64,000 nt of DNA from Subdoligranulum variabile (lineage in GTDB: Bacteria > Bacillota > Clostridia > Oscillospirales > Ruminococcaceae), in assembly GCF_025152575.1 (NCBI RefSeq), contig NZ_CP102293.1, positions 1,922,001 through 1,986,000 of the forward strand, in the 5' to 3' direction. Shown here piece after piece: positions 16,252 to 24,264 of this stretch. How positions within the stretch are numbered: the stretch's first letter is position 1; each line of letters opens with the position of its first letter. The notes beneath the pieces are model-generated. The model had not been told where the DNA came from. It saw only the letters and a program-made list of their open reading frames with translations, and made no database searches. Position numbers and translations under genes: made by a program.

Positions 16252-17202
16252 ATGAAAAAGTTCGTGGACATTTATAAAAAGTTCGGTATTTACATTCTGC
16301 TGGCCGTCGTCTTCGTGGTGTTCGCCGTGGCGGCACCCAACTTCCTGTCGGCCAAGAACGTCATCAACATCGTGCGGCAGTGCTCGATGTTCGGCATCGT
16401 CGTTGTGGGCGTTTCGATGGTCATGATCGGTGGCGGCATGGATCTGTCGGTGGGCAGCCAGATGGCCGTGGACGGCATGCTGGTAGGCTACATGATGGTC
16501 AACTCCGGCCTGCCGATCCCCCTGGCCATTGTGGCCACCATCGTCATCGGCTGCCTGATGGGAGCGCTCAACGGTGTGGTGGCCGTCAAACTGCACATCA
16601 TGCCCATCATCGTCACCCTGGGCACCATGCTCATCCTGGAAGGTGTGGCGTACCTCATCACCGGTGGTTATCCCATTACCGGCATGCCGGAAGCCTTCAC
16701 CGTCATCGGTCAGGGCTATCTGGGCATCATCCCCATCCCCGTCATCATCTTTGCCGCCTTTGTCATCTTCGGCTGGATCGTCATGAACAAGACCTACCTC
16801 GGCCGTGAGATCTACGCCATCGGCGGCAACCGGGAAGCGGCCCGTCTGGCCGGTATCAATGTCGACCGCCTGACCATCATTGTCTACACCTTCTGCGGCT
16901 TCGCAGCCAGCATCGCGGCCCTGATCATGGTCGGCCGGACCAACGCCTCCCAGCCCGGCGCCGGCAGCAGCTACGCCTTCGACTGCATGACCGCAGCCTG
17001 CCTGGGCGGCGTCTCCATCGCCGGCGGTGAAGGCAAGATCAGCGGTACCGTCGTGGGCGTGCTGATCCTCGGCATGCTGGACAACGGCCTGGTCCTGATG
17101 AGCGTAAACTCCAACTGGCAGAGTGTCGTCAAGGGTGTCATCCTGCTGGCGGCCGTTGCCATCGACTGCTACCAGGTCGTCAACAAGAAAAAGGCAGCCT
17201 GA
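16252..17202 (+). CDS. Sugar ABC transporter permease (RbsC-like)
   Basis: A 316-residue inner-membrane permease of the RbsC family, starting 2 bases after the ATPase stop. Motifs include GGGMDLSVGSQMA, GALNGVVAVKLHIMPIIVTLGTM and GREIYAIGGNREAARLAGINV (coupling loop). It forms the transmembrane channel of the importer with the proteins at 13674 and 14744. The usual family length and clean motifs indicate it is functional, unlike the diverged copy at 12615. Confidence 0.95.
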   Translation: MKKFVDIYKKFGIYILLAVVFVVFAVAAPNFLSAKNVINIVRQCSMFGIVVVGVSMVMIGGGMDLSVGSQMAVDGMLVGYMMVNSGLPIPLAIVATIVIGCLMGALNGVVAVKLHIMPIIVTLGTMLILEGVAYLITGGYPITGMPEAFTVIGQGYLGIIPIPVIIFAAFVIFGWIVMNKTYLGREIYAIGGNREAARLAGINVDRLTIIVYTFCGFAASIAALIMVGRTNASQPGAGSSYAFDCMTAACLGGVSIAGGEGKISGTVVGVLILGMLDNGLVLMSVNSNWQSVVKGVILLAAVAIDCYQVVNKKKAA

Positions 17203-17221
17203 GAACAGGAGGGGTGTTTGT

Positions 17222-18094
17222 ATGGCCTGCACGACAATGCCTTTTTACGAATGTCGCCCCGGCATTTTCGAGATCGATGAATTTGACTGCGCCAGTTGCT
17301 TCGTCATTGTAGGTACCGAACGTGCCCTGCTGCTGGACACCGGCGTGGGCATCGGCGATCTGCGCTGGGTGGTGGAACACCGCATCACCGACAAACCGTA
17401 TACGGTGGTGGCCACCCACAACCATGGCGATCACATCGGGGGTGCCGGCTTCTTCGACGAGGTCTGGATGCATCCGCTGGATCTGCAGAACCAGGATGCC
17501 TCCACCGCCCCCACGCTGGCTTTCCGCAGGGATTATGCGGAGCTGATCCGCAGGCGGGAGGGCAAATATTACGCCTATGATCCCCAGCAGGATATCCGCC
17601 CCTGGCCCGGGGAACCGGTCTGGCGGGAACTGTCCGACGGCCAGACCTTCGATCTGGGCGGGCGCACCGTCACAGCCTGGCACTGTCCCGGACACACCCC
17701 CGGCGAGATCGTCCTCATCGACGATCTGACCCGTACACTGCTGTGCGGGGATGCCTGCAACTGCAACTGGCTGCTGAACAAGGACCTGGCTCCCACGTTC
17801 CGGGAAGGGGTGCAAATCTCTCTTCAGGCGCTGCAACGGATCTGGGGGATGCGGGATCAGTATGATGCCGTGTACAATTTCCACCATGATTTCCGGGGCT
17901 TCGGGGCGCCGCTCAACCCCGATGTACTGCCCAATCTGATCGCCTGTCTGGAACAGCTGCAGGCGGGAACCGCCACGTTCCGGGAAATCCCCGATGCGCT
18001 GTCCACCACCGGCGGAACCAAGACGGTGGCGATCTGTGGGGATGTCTTCGTCTCCTGCATGGGACAGGACATCCGCGCGGCGGCTCAACAATGA
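17222..18094 (+). CDS. MBL-fold metallohydrolase linked to the sugar importer
   Basis: A 290-residue metallo-beta-lactamase-fold protein with the metal motif THNHGDH near residue 65, HCPGHTPG, and CGDAC. Such enzymes hydrolyse lactones, thioesters or phosphoesters. The gene follows the permease by 19 bases with RBS ggagggg before the ATG at 17222 and ends at a strong terminator, so it is probably part of the importer operon. A role in processing the imported compound (for example a sugar lactone) is possible but not shown. Confidence 0.85.
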   Translation: MACTTMPFYECRPGIFEIDEFDCASCFVIVGTERALLLDTGVGIGDLRWVVEHRITDKPYTVVATHNHGDHIGGAGFFDEVWMHPLDLQNQDASTAPTLAFRRDYAELIRRREGKYYAYDPQQDIRPWPGEPVWRELSDGQTFDLGGRTVTAWHCPGHTPGEIVLIDDLTRTLLCGDACNCNWLLNKDLAPTFREGVQISLQALQRIWGMRDQYDAVYNFHHDFRGFGAPLNPDVLPNLIACLEQLQAGTATFREIPDALSTTGGTKTVAICGDVFVSCMGQDIRAAAQQ

Positions 18095-18098
18095 TTGA

Positions 18099-18136
18099 CC
18101 CCCGCGGACAAAGCTTGCTTTGTCCGCGGGGGTTTT
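18099..18136 (+). terminator. Strong intrinsic terminator of the sugar importer locus
   Basis: A perfect 16-bp stem (18099-18114 with 18117-18132, loop tt) is followed by TTTT. It lies 5 bases after the hydrolase stop. Confidence 0.92.
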
Positions 18137-18175
18137 GTGGTTTATCGGCACATTCCTGCAGGCCGGCGATCCCCG

Positions 18176-19000
18176 TCAGCAGTTGCCCGTATACACATAG
18201 GAAAGCTGTTCCCGGGCCACCTCCGCCAGGCGGTAGACCGTCTGTACCGGCGTGGGCGGGCGGTCCTGCATGCGGTGCCGCGGGAAGAAGCGGGACACAT
18301 GCAGCGGGATGTCGGGGCGCACCGAAGCCAGCCAGGCCGACAGCGCCCGCATCTCCTCCTCGCTGTCGTTCTCCCCGGGGACCACCAGGGTGGTGACCTC
18401 CGGATGGCAGCAGGACGCCGCCAGGACGATGGACCGTTTGACCGTCTCCAGATCCCCGCCCAGCCGCCGGTACCAGCCTTCGGTAAAGCCTTTCAGGTCG
18501 ATGTTCACCGCGTCCAGCAGGGGCAGCAGCGCCCGCCAGGGCTGTTCCTCCAGCGTGCCGTTGGTCACCAGCACGTTGCAAAGCCCTGCCCGGCGGACCT
18601 CTTCGGCGCAGTCCCGCACAAATTCGTAGCCCACCAGCGGTTCGTTGTAGGTGTAGGCTACCCCGATGTTGCCCCGGGGCCGCAGCCGCAGGGCCTCCTC
18701 GGCCAGCTGCCGGGGCGTGCAGTCCCGGGTGGGAGACTCCGCCCCCGCGGCGGCGATGCCGGCGTTCTGGCAGAAGGGACAGTGCAGGTTGCAGCCGAAG
18801 CTGCCCACCGACAGGATCAGGCTGCCGGGGTGAAACCGGCGCAGGGGCTTTTTCTCGATGGGATCCAGGGCCAGGGCGGTGAGGCGGCCGTAGTTCAGCG
18901 GCTGCAGGACGCCGCCCCGGTTGGCCCTGGCACGGCAGAGGCCGGTCTGGCCCTCCTCCAGGCGGCAGTGGTGAAAACACAGGGTACAGGTCACACTCAT
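18176..19000 (-). CDS. amrS: AmmeMemoRadiSam system radical SAM enzyme
   Basis: A 274-residue radical SAM protein. The cluster motif is CNLHCPFC (CX3CX2C) near residues 71-78. The N-terminal CTLCFHHC-GLC cysteines resemble those of pyruvate formate-lyase activase-like enzymes. Further family signs are YTYNEP and NIDLKGF. It belongs to the AmrS family, which co-occurs with AMMECR1 (AmrA) and Memo (AmrB) proteins; the reaction of the system is not established. It overlaps the upstream amrB/amrA fusion gene by 4 bases (ATGA), so the two are translationally coupled. Confidence 0.9.
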   Translation of the reverse strand: MSVTCTLCFHHCRLEEGQTGLCRARANRGGVLQPLNYGRLTALALDPIEKKPLRRFHPGSLILSVGSFGCNLHCPFCQNAGIAAAGAESPTRDCTPRQLAEEALRLRPRGNIGVAYTYNEPLVGYEFVRDCAEEVRRAGLCNVLVTNGTLEEQPWRALLPLLDAVNIDLKGFTEGWYRRLGGDLETVKRSIVLAASCCHPEVTTLVVPGENDSEEEMRALSAWLASVRPDIPLHVSRFFPRHRMQDRPPTPVQTVYRLAEVAREQLSYVYTGNC

Positions 19001-20385
19001 AGATGCCGCACCACCTCAAACCGCTGGAGGGTGTAGGGATCCTCCGCCCGGATGCCGCCCTTGCGGCGGGCGATGGTCACCTGTTCCTCCGCCGTGTCCA
19101 CCCCGTCCAGGTCGGGCAGCAGCAGCCCGCGTTTCTGCCCGTATCGGACGATGACGCCGTATCGTTTCGGGTCCAGCTGGGCGGGCGAATCCACCGGTTC
19201 GGGACGCCCCAGTACATCCACGCTGTATTCCAGCTCGTCCAGTTCGTCGGCGCGCACCGGCGGGAACCGCGGATCCCGGGTCCCCGCCGAGACGGCATTC
19301 TGCACGATCTCCCGGGCCACATTCTCCTCGGTGGGGGCGATGGTCCCGATGCAGCCCCGCAGCTGTCCGTCCTTATGCAGCGATACAAACACGCCGGCGG
19401 CCCGGTCGGTCAGTGCGGCGGGCAGGGCGTCCGGCAGCACTTTCAGGGGATGGCCCTCCCGGACAGTGGTCTCCAGGGACAGCCGGGCCAGCCGCACCCA
19501 GGGATCCTCCTTGGCGCGGCGGGCGTCCAGCCGTTCCCGGCGGATCCGCTGGCAGGCGGAGGCATACCGGCGGGTGTCGTCCCGCCCGGTGACCGGGAAG
19601 AGGGCCACGCCGTAGCCCACCCCGAAGGTGCCCTCGTGGCTGAGCAGCCGGGGCTCTACCGCCAGTCCGTCCAGCGCGCCCGCCATGATCTGGAAGGAGC
19701 GCAGGCCGCATTCCGCCGCCCGCTGGCAGAGGGACGGGTCCAGGGTGAGAAATTCCAGGAAGTTGCCGGAGGCCATGGTACGGGTCACGGCCTCGTCAAA
19801 GACCGGCCCTTCCGGGGCAAAGCCGTAGGGGCCGTCGGCTTTGAGCTTGTGGGAAAGGTCCCCGCTGGCCACAAAGACGGCGCGGCGGTCCAGTGCCTCC
19901 ACCGCCCCGGCCACGCACTGTCCCAGCCGGTAGTGGTCCAGCGCCGAAAATCCGGACAACCCCATCCGCACGATGGGACAGTGCACCCCGGCCTTGCGCA
20001 GAAAATACAGGGGGATCAGCACGCCGTGGTCAAGGCTCGGGTCCCGCTGGCCCAGCGTGCCCGCCCGCAGCCCCGCCTCTTCGGCCCGGCGGAGGATCTC
20101 CGCCCGCAGGGGCGCATCATAGGTCACGTCCATCCGGACCTGGGGCGCCCCGAAGTCCGCCATGGAACCCGAAGCGCCGCTGCCCGGCGCGATGTGGAAG
20201 TAATCCCCGTACAGGATGGTGTGGGGCGAGGCCACGATGAGCACCTCGGGATCCCAGCGGGCCACCTCCCCGGCGGCCTGCTCCATGGCCTTGCCTGTGG
20301 CGGCAATGTCCCGTTCCCGGCCCCGGCCCACCTTGGGCAGCAGCACGGGCGGGTGGGGTGTCAGAATAGCACCCAGCATCGGCAT
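18997..20385 (-). CDS. AmmeMemoRadiSam protein AmrB-AmrA type fusion (LigB-like + AMMECR1)
   Basis: A 462-residue two-domain protein. Residues 1-265 are a LigB/Memo-like fold with conserved histidines and acids (LTPHPPVLLP, SPHT, GDLSHKL, GTFGVGYG). Residues about 280-462 are an AMMECR1 domain (GVFVSLHKDGQLRGCIGTIAPTEENVA..., RDPRFPPV, LEYSVDVL). Fusion of the two partners supports a physical complex with AmrS. The start at 20385 has aaaggag 8 bases upstream; the in-frame extension upstream lacks an RBS. Known only as a conserved putative radical-modification system. Confidence 0.88.
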   Translation of the reverse strand: MPMLGAILTPHPPVLLPKVGRGRERDIAATGKAMEQAAGEVARWDPEVLIVASPHTILYGDYFHIAPGSGASGSMADFGAPQVRMDVTYDAPLRAEILRRAEEAGLRAGTLGQRDPSLDHGVLIPLYFLRKAGVHCPIVRMGLSGFSALDHYRLGQCVAGAVEALDRRAVFVASGDLSHKLKADGPYGFAPEGPVFDEAVTRTMASGNFLEFLTLDPSLCQRAAECGLRSFQIMAGALDGLAVEPRLLSHEGTFGVGYGVALFPVTGRDDTRRYASACQRIRRERLDARRAKEDPWVRLARLSLETTVREGHPLKVLPDALPAALTDRAAGVFVSLHKDGQLRGCIGTIAPTEENVAREIVQNAVSAGTRDPRFPPVRADELDELEYSVDVLGRPEPVDSPAQLDPKRYGVIVRYGQKRGLLLPDLDGVDTAEEQVTIARRKGGIRAEDPYTLQRFEVVRHL

Positions 20386-20422
20386 AGCGGTCACTCCTTT
20401 CCGGCGATGTAAAATCAATGTT

Positions 20423-20914
20423 TCAGTCCAGCTCCACGATGTCCACCGCGGTGCCGTGGGCCCGCAGCAGCCCCACCAGGTCCTCGGCCTGCAGCCAGAC
20501 GGTGGCGGTGTTGTCGTTGGGATGGACCCCGATCAGGCCGGACCCCTGCCAGAAATCCCGGTCGATGTAAAAATGTACCCGGCAGTCCCGGTCGTTGAGC
20601 AGCCCGAAGGGGGTCACCGCTCCGGGGATCAGCCCCAGCAGCTCCTGCAGTTCCTCGGGGGAGGCGAAGGTCAGCGGTTTGGTGCCCTGTTTGCGGCGGA
20701 AATCCTTCAGGTTCACCCGCTTGTCGCCCCGCACGGTGATCAGATAGTAATTCCGCCGCTTGTCGTCCCGCACAAAAAGATTCTTGGCGTCCCGGTCGGG
20801 GTAGGGCAGTGCTACCCGGGCCAGCTCCTCCATGTTGTAGACGGCGGGGTGCTCGGTGATCTCGTGGGCAATCCCCTCGGCGTCCAGAAAATCGTATACG
20901 TCCTGTTTGTTCAT
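20423..20914 (-). CDS. Prolyl-tRNA deacylase, YbaK/ProX family
   Basis: A 163-residue protein of the YbaK/aminoacyl-tRNA editing domain, close to the free-standing PrdX/ProXp-ala type. Key features are the lysine in DAKNLFVRDDKR and the motifs YYLITV, GAVTPFGLLND and HPNDNTATV. These enzymes clear mischarged Ala-tRNA(Pro) in the cytoplasm. The ATG at 20914 is preceded by a gaggc-type RBS. It is transcribed divergently from the LysR regulator at 21036. Confidence 0.88.
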   Translation of the reverse strand: MNKQDVYDFLDAEGIAHEITEHPAVYNMEELARVALPYPDRDAKNLFVRDDKRRNYYLITVRGDKRVNLKDFRRKQGTKPLTFASPEELQELLGLIPGAVTPFGLLNDRDCRVHFYIDRDFWQGSGLIGVHPNDNTATVWLQAEDLVGLLRAHGTAVDIVELD

Positions 20915-20998
20915 GGTAAGCCTCCTGTCTGTCTTTATTGTAGCGCATCCCGCAAGGGGCAACAAGCGGTCACGGTAGGTTTTTCTCCAGCGGTGTGC

Positions 20999-21004
20999 TA
21001 TAAT
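20999..21004 (+). promoter_or_regulatory. -10 element of the LysR-family gene
   Basis: A consensus TATAAT lies 32 bases before the LysR start. No good -35 is visible at 16-18 bases upstream. Confidence 0.5.
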
Positions 21005-21035
21005 GGAACCAAACCGTACGAAAGGGGGAACCGCC

Positions 21036-21923
21036 ATGCTGCGGCAGATCCGGTATTTCCAGGCGGTGGTGGCCAGGCACAGCTTTTCCGAGGCGGCGGA
21101 GGAATGCCACATCTCCCAGTCCGCCATCTCCCAGCAGATCAAGGCGCTGGAATCGGAACTGGGATTCCCGCTGCTGGAACGAAAAAATCGGAAATTTGTG
21201 CTGACCCCGGCGGGGGAACACTTCTACCGGAAAAGTCTGGTCCTGGTGGCCGACTATGAGCAGCTCTGCCGGGAGTCCGCCCGGATCGCCCGCGGCGATA
21301 CGGCGGTGTTGCGGCTGGGCTATCCCCGCGGCTATGGCGGGGCGGAGATCCCCCGGGCGCTGGACGATTTCGCCGCCCGGTATCCCCAGGTGTCGGTGCA
21401 GCTTCTGCCCGGCAATCACGAGGAGCTGTTCGGCCTGCTGCGCAGCGGCGGTGCCGACCTGGTGCTCAACGATCAGCGGCGGATGTTTTCGGAGGCATAC
21501 GTCAACCGGATCGTGGCGGTGCGCCCGCTGTATGTGGAACTTTCGGCGCGCAGTGCGCTGGCGGCGCTGCCGGGGGTGACACCCGGAGAACTGAAAAACC
21601 TGCCCTGTATCCTGGTGGCCGTTCCCTCCCAGCGGCAGACCGAGGAGGACTACTACCGCACCGTCATCGGTCTGGAAGGCGGCTTCCTGTTTGCCGAAAC
21701 GCTGGAGGAGGCCCGGCTGCTGGCCGTCAGCGGGCAGGGCGTCCTGCCGGAGACGGAAACCTCCCTCCCGGAGCCCTACCGGGAAACGCTGTGCCGCATT
21801 CCCCTTTGGCGGGGACGGGAGCCCATCACCTGCAACCAGTGCCTGTTCTGGAAAAAGGAGTCCGCCGGGCCCTGTCTCGAGGCCTTCGCCGCGCTGCTGC
21901 AAGACAGATTCTCCCCTCAATGA
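21036..21923 (+). CDS. LysR family transcriptional regulator
   Basis: A 295-residue regulator. The N-terminal winged helix-turn-helix is FQAVVARHSFSEAAEECHISQSAISQQIKALE, followed by the LysR substrate-binding domain from about residue 90. The start at 21036 has aaaggggg 7 bases upstream, while an upstream in-frame ATG overlaps the promoter -10. It is followed by a clear terminator. Its nearest downstream genes (flavodoxin and SDR oxidoreductase) are candidate targets, since LysR proteins often control neighbours; this is inference. Confidence 0.92.
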   Translation: MLRQIRYFQAVVARHSFSEAAEECHISQSAISQQIKALESELGFPLLERKNRKFVLTPAGEHFYRKSLVLVADYEQLCRESARIARGDTAVLRLGYPRGYGGAEIPRALDDFAARYPQVSVQLLPGNHEELFGLLRSGGADLVLNDQRRMFSEAYVNRIVAVRPLYVELSARSALAALPGVTPGELKNLPCILVAVPSQRQTEEDYYRTVIGLEGGFLFAETLEEARLLAVSGQGVLPETETSLPEPYRETLCRIPLWRGREPITCNQCLFWKKESAGPCLEAFAALLQDRFSPQ

Positions 21924-21970
21924 ATAAGAAAAAGCCGATGCTTTTCCCGGGAAGCATCGGCTTTCTTATT
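21924..21970 (+). terminator. Intrinsic terminator of the LysR gene
   Basis: AAGCCGATGCTT (21932-21943) pairs with AAGCATCGGCTT (21952-21963), extended by flanking A- and T-rich sequence. It starts directly after the LysR stop codon. Confidence 0.92.
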
Positions 21971-22003
21971 AGAAAAACTTATAGAAAACCCGCAAAACAA
22001 AAA

Positions 22004-22032
22004 TTGATTGGCAGGTCCGGCCCCTGTATACT
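22004..22032 (+). promoter_or_regulatory. Promoter of the flavodoxin/SDR genes
   Basis: TTGATT (22004-22009), 17-base spacer, TATACT (22027-22032), 33 bases before the flavodoxin ATG. Confidence 0.75.
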
Positions 22033-22064
22033 GGAGACAGAAACCACATCGGGGAGGCAGAAAG

Positions 22065-22570
22065 ATGGAAAAACTGATCCTTTATTACTCCCGCGCCGGG
22101 GAAAACTATTTCGGCGGGGAGTATCGTTACGTGGAGACCGGCAACACCGAGAAGGTGGCCCGCTGTATTGCCGCGGCCACGGGGGCGGCGCTCTTTGCCA
22201 TAGAGCAGAAGGTGCCCTATGCGGCGGACTACCGGACCTGCATCCGGCAGGCGCAGGCGGACCAGCGGGCGGGGGCCCGGCCGGAACTGACGGGGCTGCC
22301 CGCCGATTTTGACCGGTACGGGGAGGTATATCTGGGCTATCCCAACTACTGGGGCGATCTGCCCATGGCGGTGTACACGCTGCTGGAATCCCTGGACTGG
22401 ACGGGTAAGACGATTCATCCCTTCTGCACCCATGAGGGCAGCGGTCTGTCCGGGACGGAAAGCCGGATCGCAGCGGCATGTCCGGGGGCGAAGGGGCCAA
22501 AGGGCTGGCGGTGCGCGGCTCCGATGCGGACCGCTGCCGGGACGCGGTGCTGCGCTGGCTGTCCGAGTGA
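22065..22570 (+). pseudogene. Flavodoxin-family gene with a single-base frameshift
   Basis: From ATG 22065 (RBS ggggaggcag) the frame encodes a flavodoxin-like protein (MEKLILYYSRAGENY, TGNTEKVARCIA, YLGYPNYWGDLP, FCTHEGSG) to about residue 140. It then runs into unrelated sequence around the G-run at 22484-22488. The family C-terminus (KGLAVRGSDADRCRDAVLRWL) continues in the neighbouring frame and stops at 22570. One base appears to be missing. This could be a genuine inactivating mutation or a homopolymer assembly error. The intact protein would carry FMN and transfer electrons, possibly with the oxidoreductase 20 bases downstream. Confidence 0.8.
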
Positions 22571-22590
22571 GTCGAAAGGAGAAATCAGTC

Positions 22591-23418
22591 ATGAAAAAAG
22601 AGGTTTTGCTTCTGACCGGTGCCGGGCAGATCGGCATGGCCATTGCCCGCCGGATGGGGAGCGGGAAAAAGATCGTGGTAGCGGACAAGAAACCGGAGAA
22701 CGCCAGGGCCGCGGCGGAGCTCCTGAATGGAGCCGGGTTTGATGCGCTGCCCCGGGAGATGGATCTGGGCAGCCGGGCCTCCATCCAGGCGCTGCTGGCC
22801 GAAGTGCAGCAGCTGGGCCCGCTGAAGATGCTGGTGAACGCCGCAGGCGTATCCCCCAGCCAGGCGCCCATCCAGGCGATCCTGCAGGTGGACCTGTACG
22901 GCACGGCGGTGCTGCTGGAGGAAGTGGGCAAGGTGATTGCGCCGGGTGGTGTGGGGGTGACCATCTCCAGCCAGTCCGGCCATCGGATGAAGCAGCTCAC
23001 CCCTGAGGAGGACGAGCAGCTGGCCTGCACGCCCGCCGAGGAGCTGCTGGCGCTGCCGCTGCTCCGGCCGGAGAACATCCGGGACACCCTGCATGCCTAC
23101 CAGCTGGCCAAGCGCTGCAACGAAAAGCGGGTCATGGCCGAATCGGTGAAATGGGGCGCCAGAGGGGCCCGCATCAACGCCATCTCGCCGGGGATCATCG
23201 TGACGCCGCTGGCCCTGGATGAATTCAACGGGCCCCGGGGAGATTTTTACAAGGATATGTTTGCCAGATGTCCGGCCGGGCGGCCCGGCACGGCGGATGA
23301 GGTGGCCAATGTGGCGGAACTGCTGATGAGCGACAAGGGCGCCTTCATCACGGGAGCGGATTTCCTGATGGACGGCGGTGCCACCGCCTCCTACTTCTAC
23401 GGGCCGCTGCGGCCGTGA
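22591..23418 (+). CDS. SDR family NAD(P)-dependent oxidoreductase
   Basis: A 275-residue short-chain dehydrogenase/reductase. The nucleotide-binding motif is LLTGAGQIGMAIA, NAAG lies near residue 85, and the catalytic region has Ser in ISSQSG and YQLAK (YxxxK). The C-terminus is typical (ISPGIIVTPL, FITGADFLMDGG). It has a roughly 40-residue insertion between the active-site Ser and Tyr, so the substrate pocket is unusual. RBS aaaggag precedes the ATG at 22591. It shares the promoter at 22004 with the flavodoxin gene. The substrate is unknown. Confidence 0.9.
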   Translation: MKKEVLLLTGAGQIGMAIARRMGSGKKIVVADKKPENARAAAELLNGAGFDALPREMDLGSRASIQALLAEVQQLGPLKMLVNAAGVSPSQAPIQAILQVDLYGTAVLLEEVGKVIAPGGVGVTISSQSGHRMKQLTPEEDEQLACTPAEELLALPLLRPENIRDTLHAYQLAKRCNEKRVMAESVKWGARGARINAISPGIIVTPLALDEFNGPRGDFYKDMFARCPAGRPGTADEVANVAELLMSDKGAFITGADFLMDGGATASYFYGPLRP

Positions 23419-23450
23419 CCCAAGGAATTTTTGGCAGTTCCGGTTTGTTC

Positions 23451-23479
23451 TTGTGCGGGGCGGTCCTGCTGTGTATACT
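23451..23479 (+). promoter_or_regulatory. Promoter of sfsA
   Basis: TTGTGC (23451-23456), 17-base spacer, TATACT (23474-23479), then RBS caggagg before the ATG at 23504. Confidence 0.65.
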
Positions 23480-23503
23480 GTAAACACAGGAGGAACGCAA
23501 CCT

Positions 23504-24187
23504 ATGGAATATGGCAATGTGCGGCCGGCGGAGTTTGTGGCCCGGCCCAACCGGTTTGTGGCCCGGGTGCTGCTGGACGGCAACCGAGAGACCGTTCATG
23601 TGAAGAACACCGGCCGCTGCCGGGAACTGCTGGTGCCGGGGGCGCGGGTCTATCTGGCCGAGGGGACAAACCCCGCCCGCAAGACCCGGTACGACCTGGT
23701 GGCGGTGGAAAAGGGGCCGCTGCTGGTGAATCTGGATTCCCAGGCACCCAACAAGGTGTTTGCCCAGTGGGCCCGGGCGGGGGGCTTCCGCCCGGAGCTG
23801 ACGCTGCTGCGGCCCGAGACGGTGTGGGGCAATTCCCGGTTTGATTTCTACTGGGAGGATGCCGCCGGCCGCCGGGGCTTTGTGGAGGTGAAGGGGGTCA
23901 CCCTGGAGGAGGGCGGCCACGCCCGGTTCCCCGATGCGCCCACCCTGCGGGGCGTCAAGCACCTGGAGGAGCTGACCCGCGCCCGGGCGGAAGGGTACGA
24001 GGCAGCGGTCTGCTTTGTGGTGCAGATGGGCGGCATGGTGGATTTTGCCCCCAACGACGCCACCCACCCTGCCTTCGGCGCGGCGCTGCGCCGGGCGGCG
24101 GCAGGGGACGTGACCGTGCTGGCCATGGAATGTGATGTCACCCCCGGCAGCCTGGCCATCCGTCAGGCCATCCCGGTGCGGCTGTAA
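23504..24187 (+). CDS. sfsA: DNA/RNA nuclease SfsA
   Basis: A 227-residue SfsA-family protein. It has the N-terminal OB-like part (RFVARVLLDGNRETVHVKNTGRCRELL) and a PD-(D/E)XK-like nuclease core (SRFDFYW, GFVEVKGVTL, FPDAPTLRGVKHLEEL). It was first named for sugar fermentation stimulation; family members show nuclease activity. The start at 23504 is set by aggagg upstream. It stands alone between its promoter and a bidirectional terminator. Confidence 0.93.
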   Translation: MEYGNVRPAEFVARPNRFVARVLLDGNRETVHVKNTGRCRELLVPGARVYLAEGTNPARKTRYDLVAVEKGPLLVNLDSQAPNKVFAQWARAGGFRPELTLLRPETVWGNSRFDFYWEDAAGRRGFVEVKGVTLEEGGHARFPDAPTLRGVKHLEELTRARAEGYEAAVCFVVQMGGMVDFAPNDATHPAFGAALRRAAAGDVTVLAMECDVTPGSLAIRQAIPVRL

Positions 24188-24192
24188 AAGGA

Positions 24193-24234
24193 AGAATCCC
24201 CGGCTGCGGCAAAACTGCCGCAGCCGGGGATTCT
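24193..24234. terminator. Bidirectional terminator between sfsA and the ABC operon
   Basis: An 18-bp perfect stem (24193-24210 with 24217-24234, loop aaaact) sits between convergent genes. It is flanked by tatttaa on one side and, on the other strand, by a T-rich tail. Confidence 0.88.
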
Positions 24235-24264
24235 ATTTAAGGTTGCTTGTCAGCGGGAAGGAAC

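Noticed and set aside
22309..22590. N-terminal extension of the SDR oxidoreductase
   Set aside because: That frame overlaps the flavodoxin gene in a different phase. The SDR start MKKEVLLLTGAG at 22591 has its own RBS and begins the Rossmann fold.
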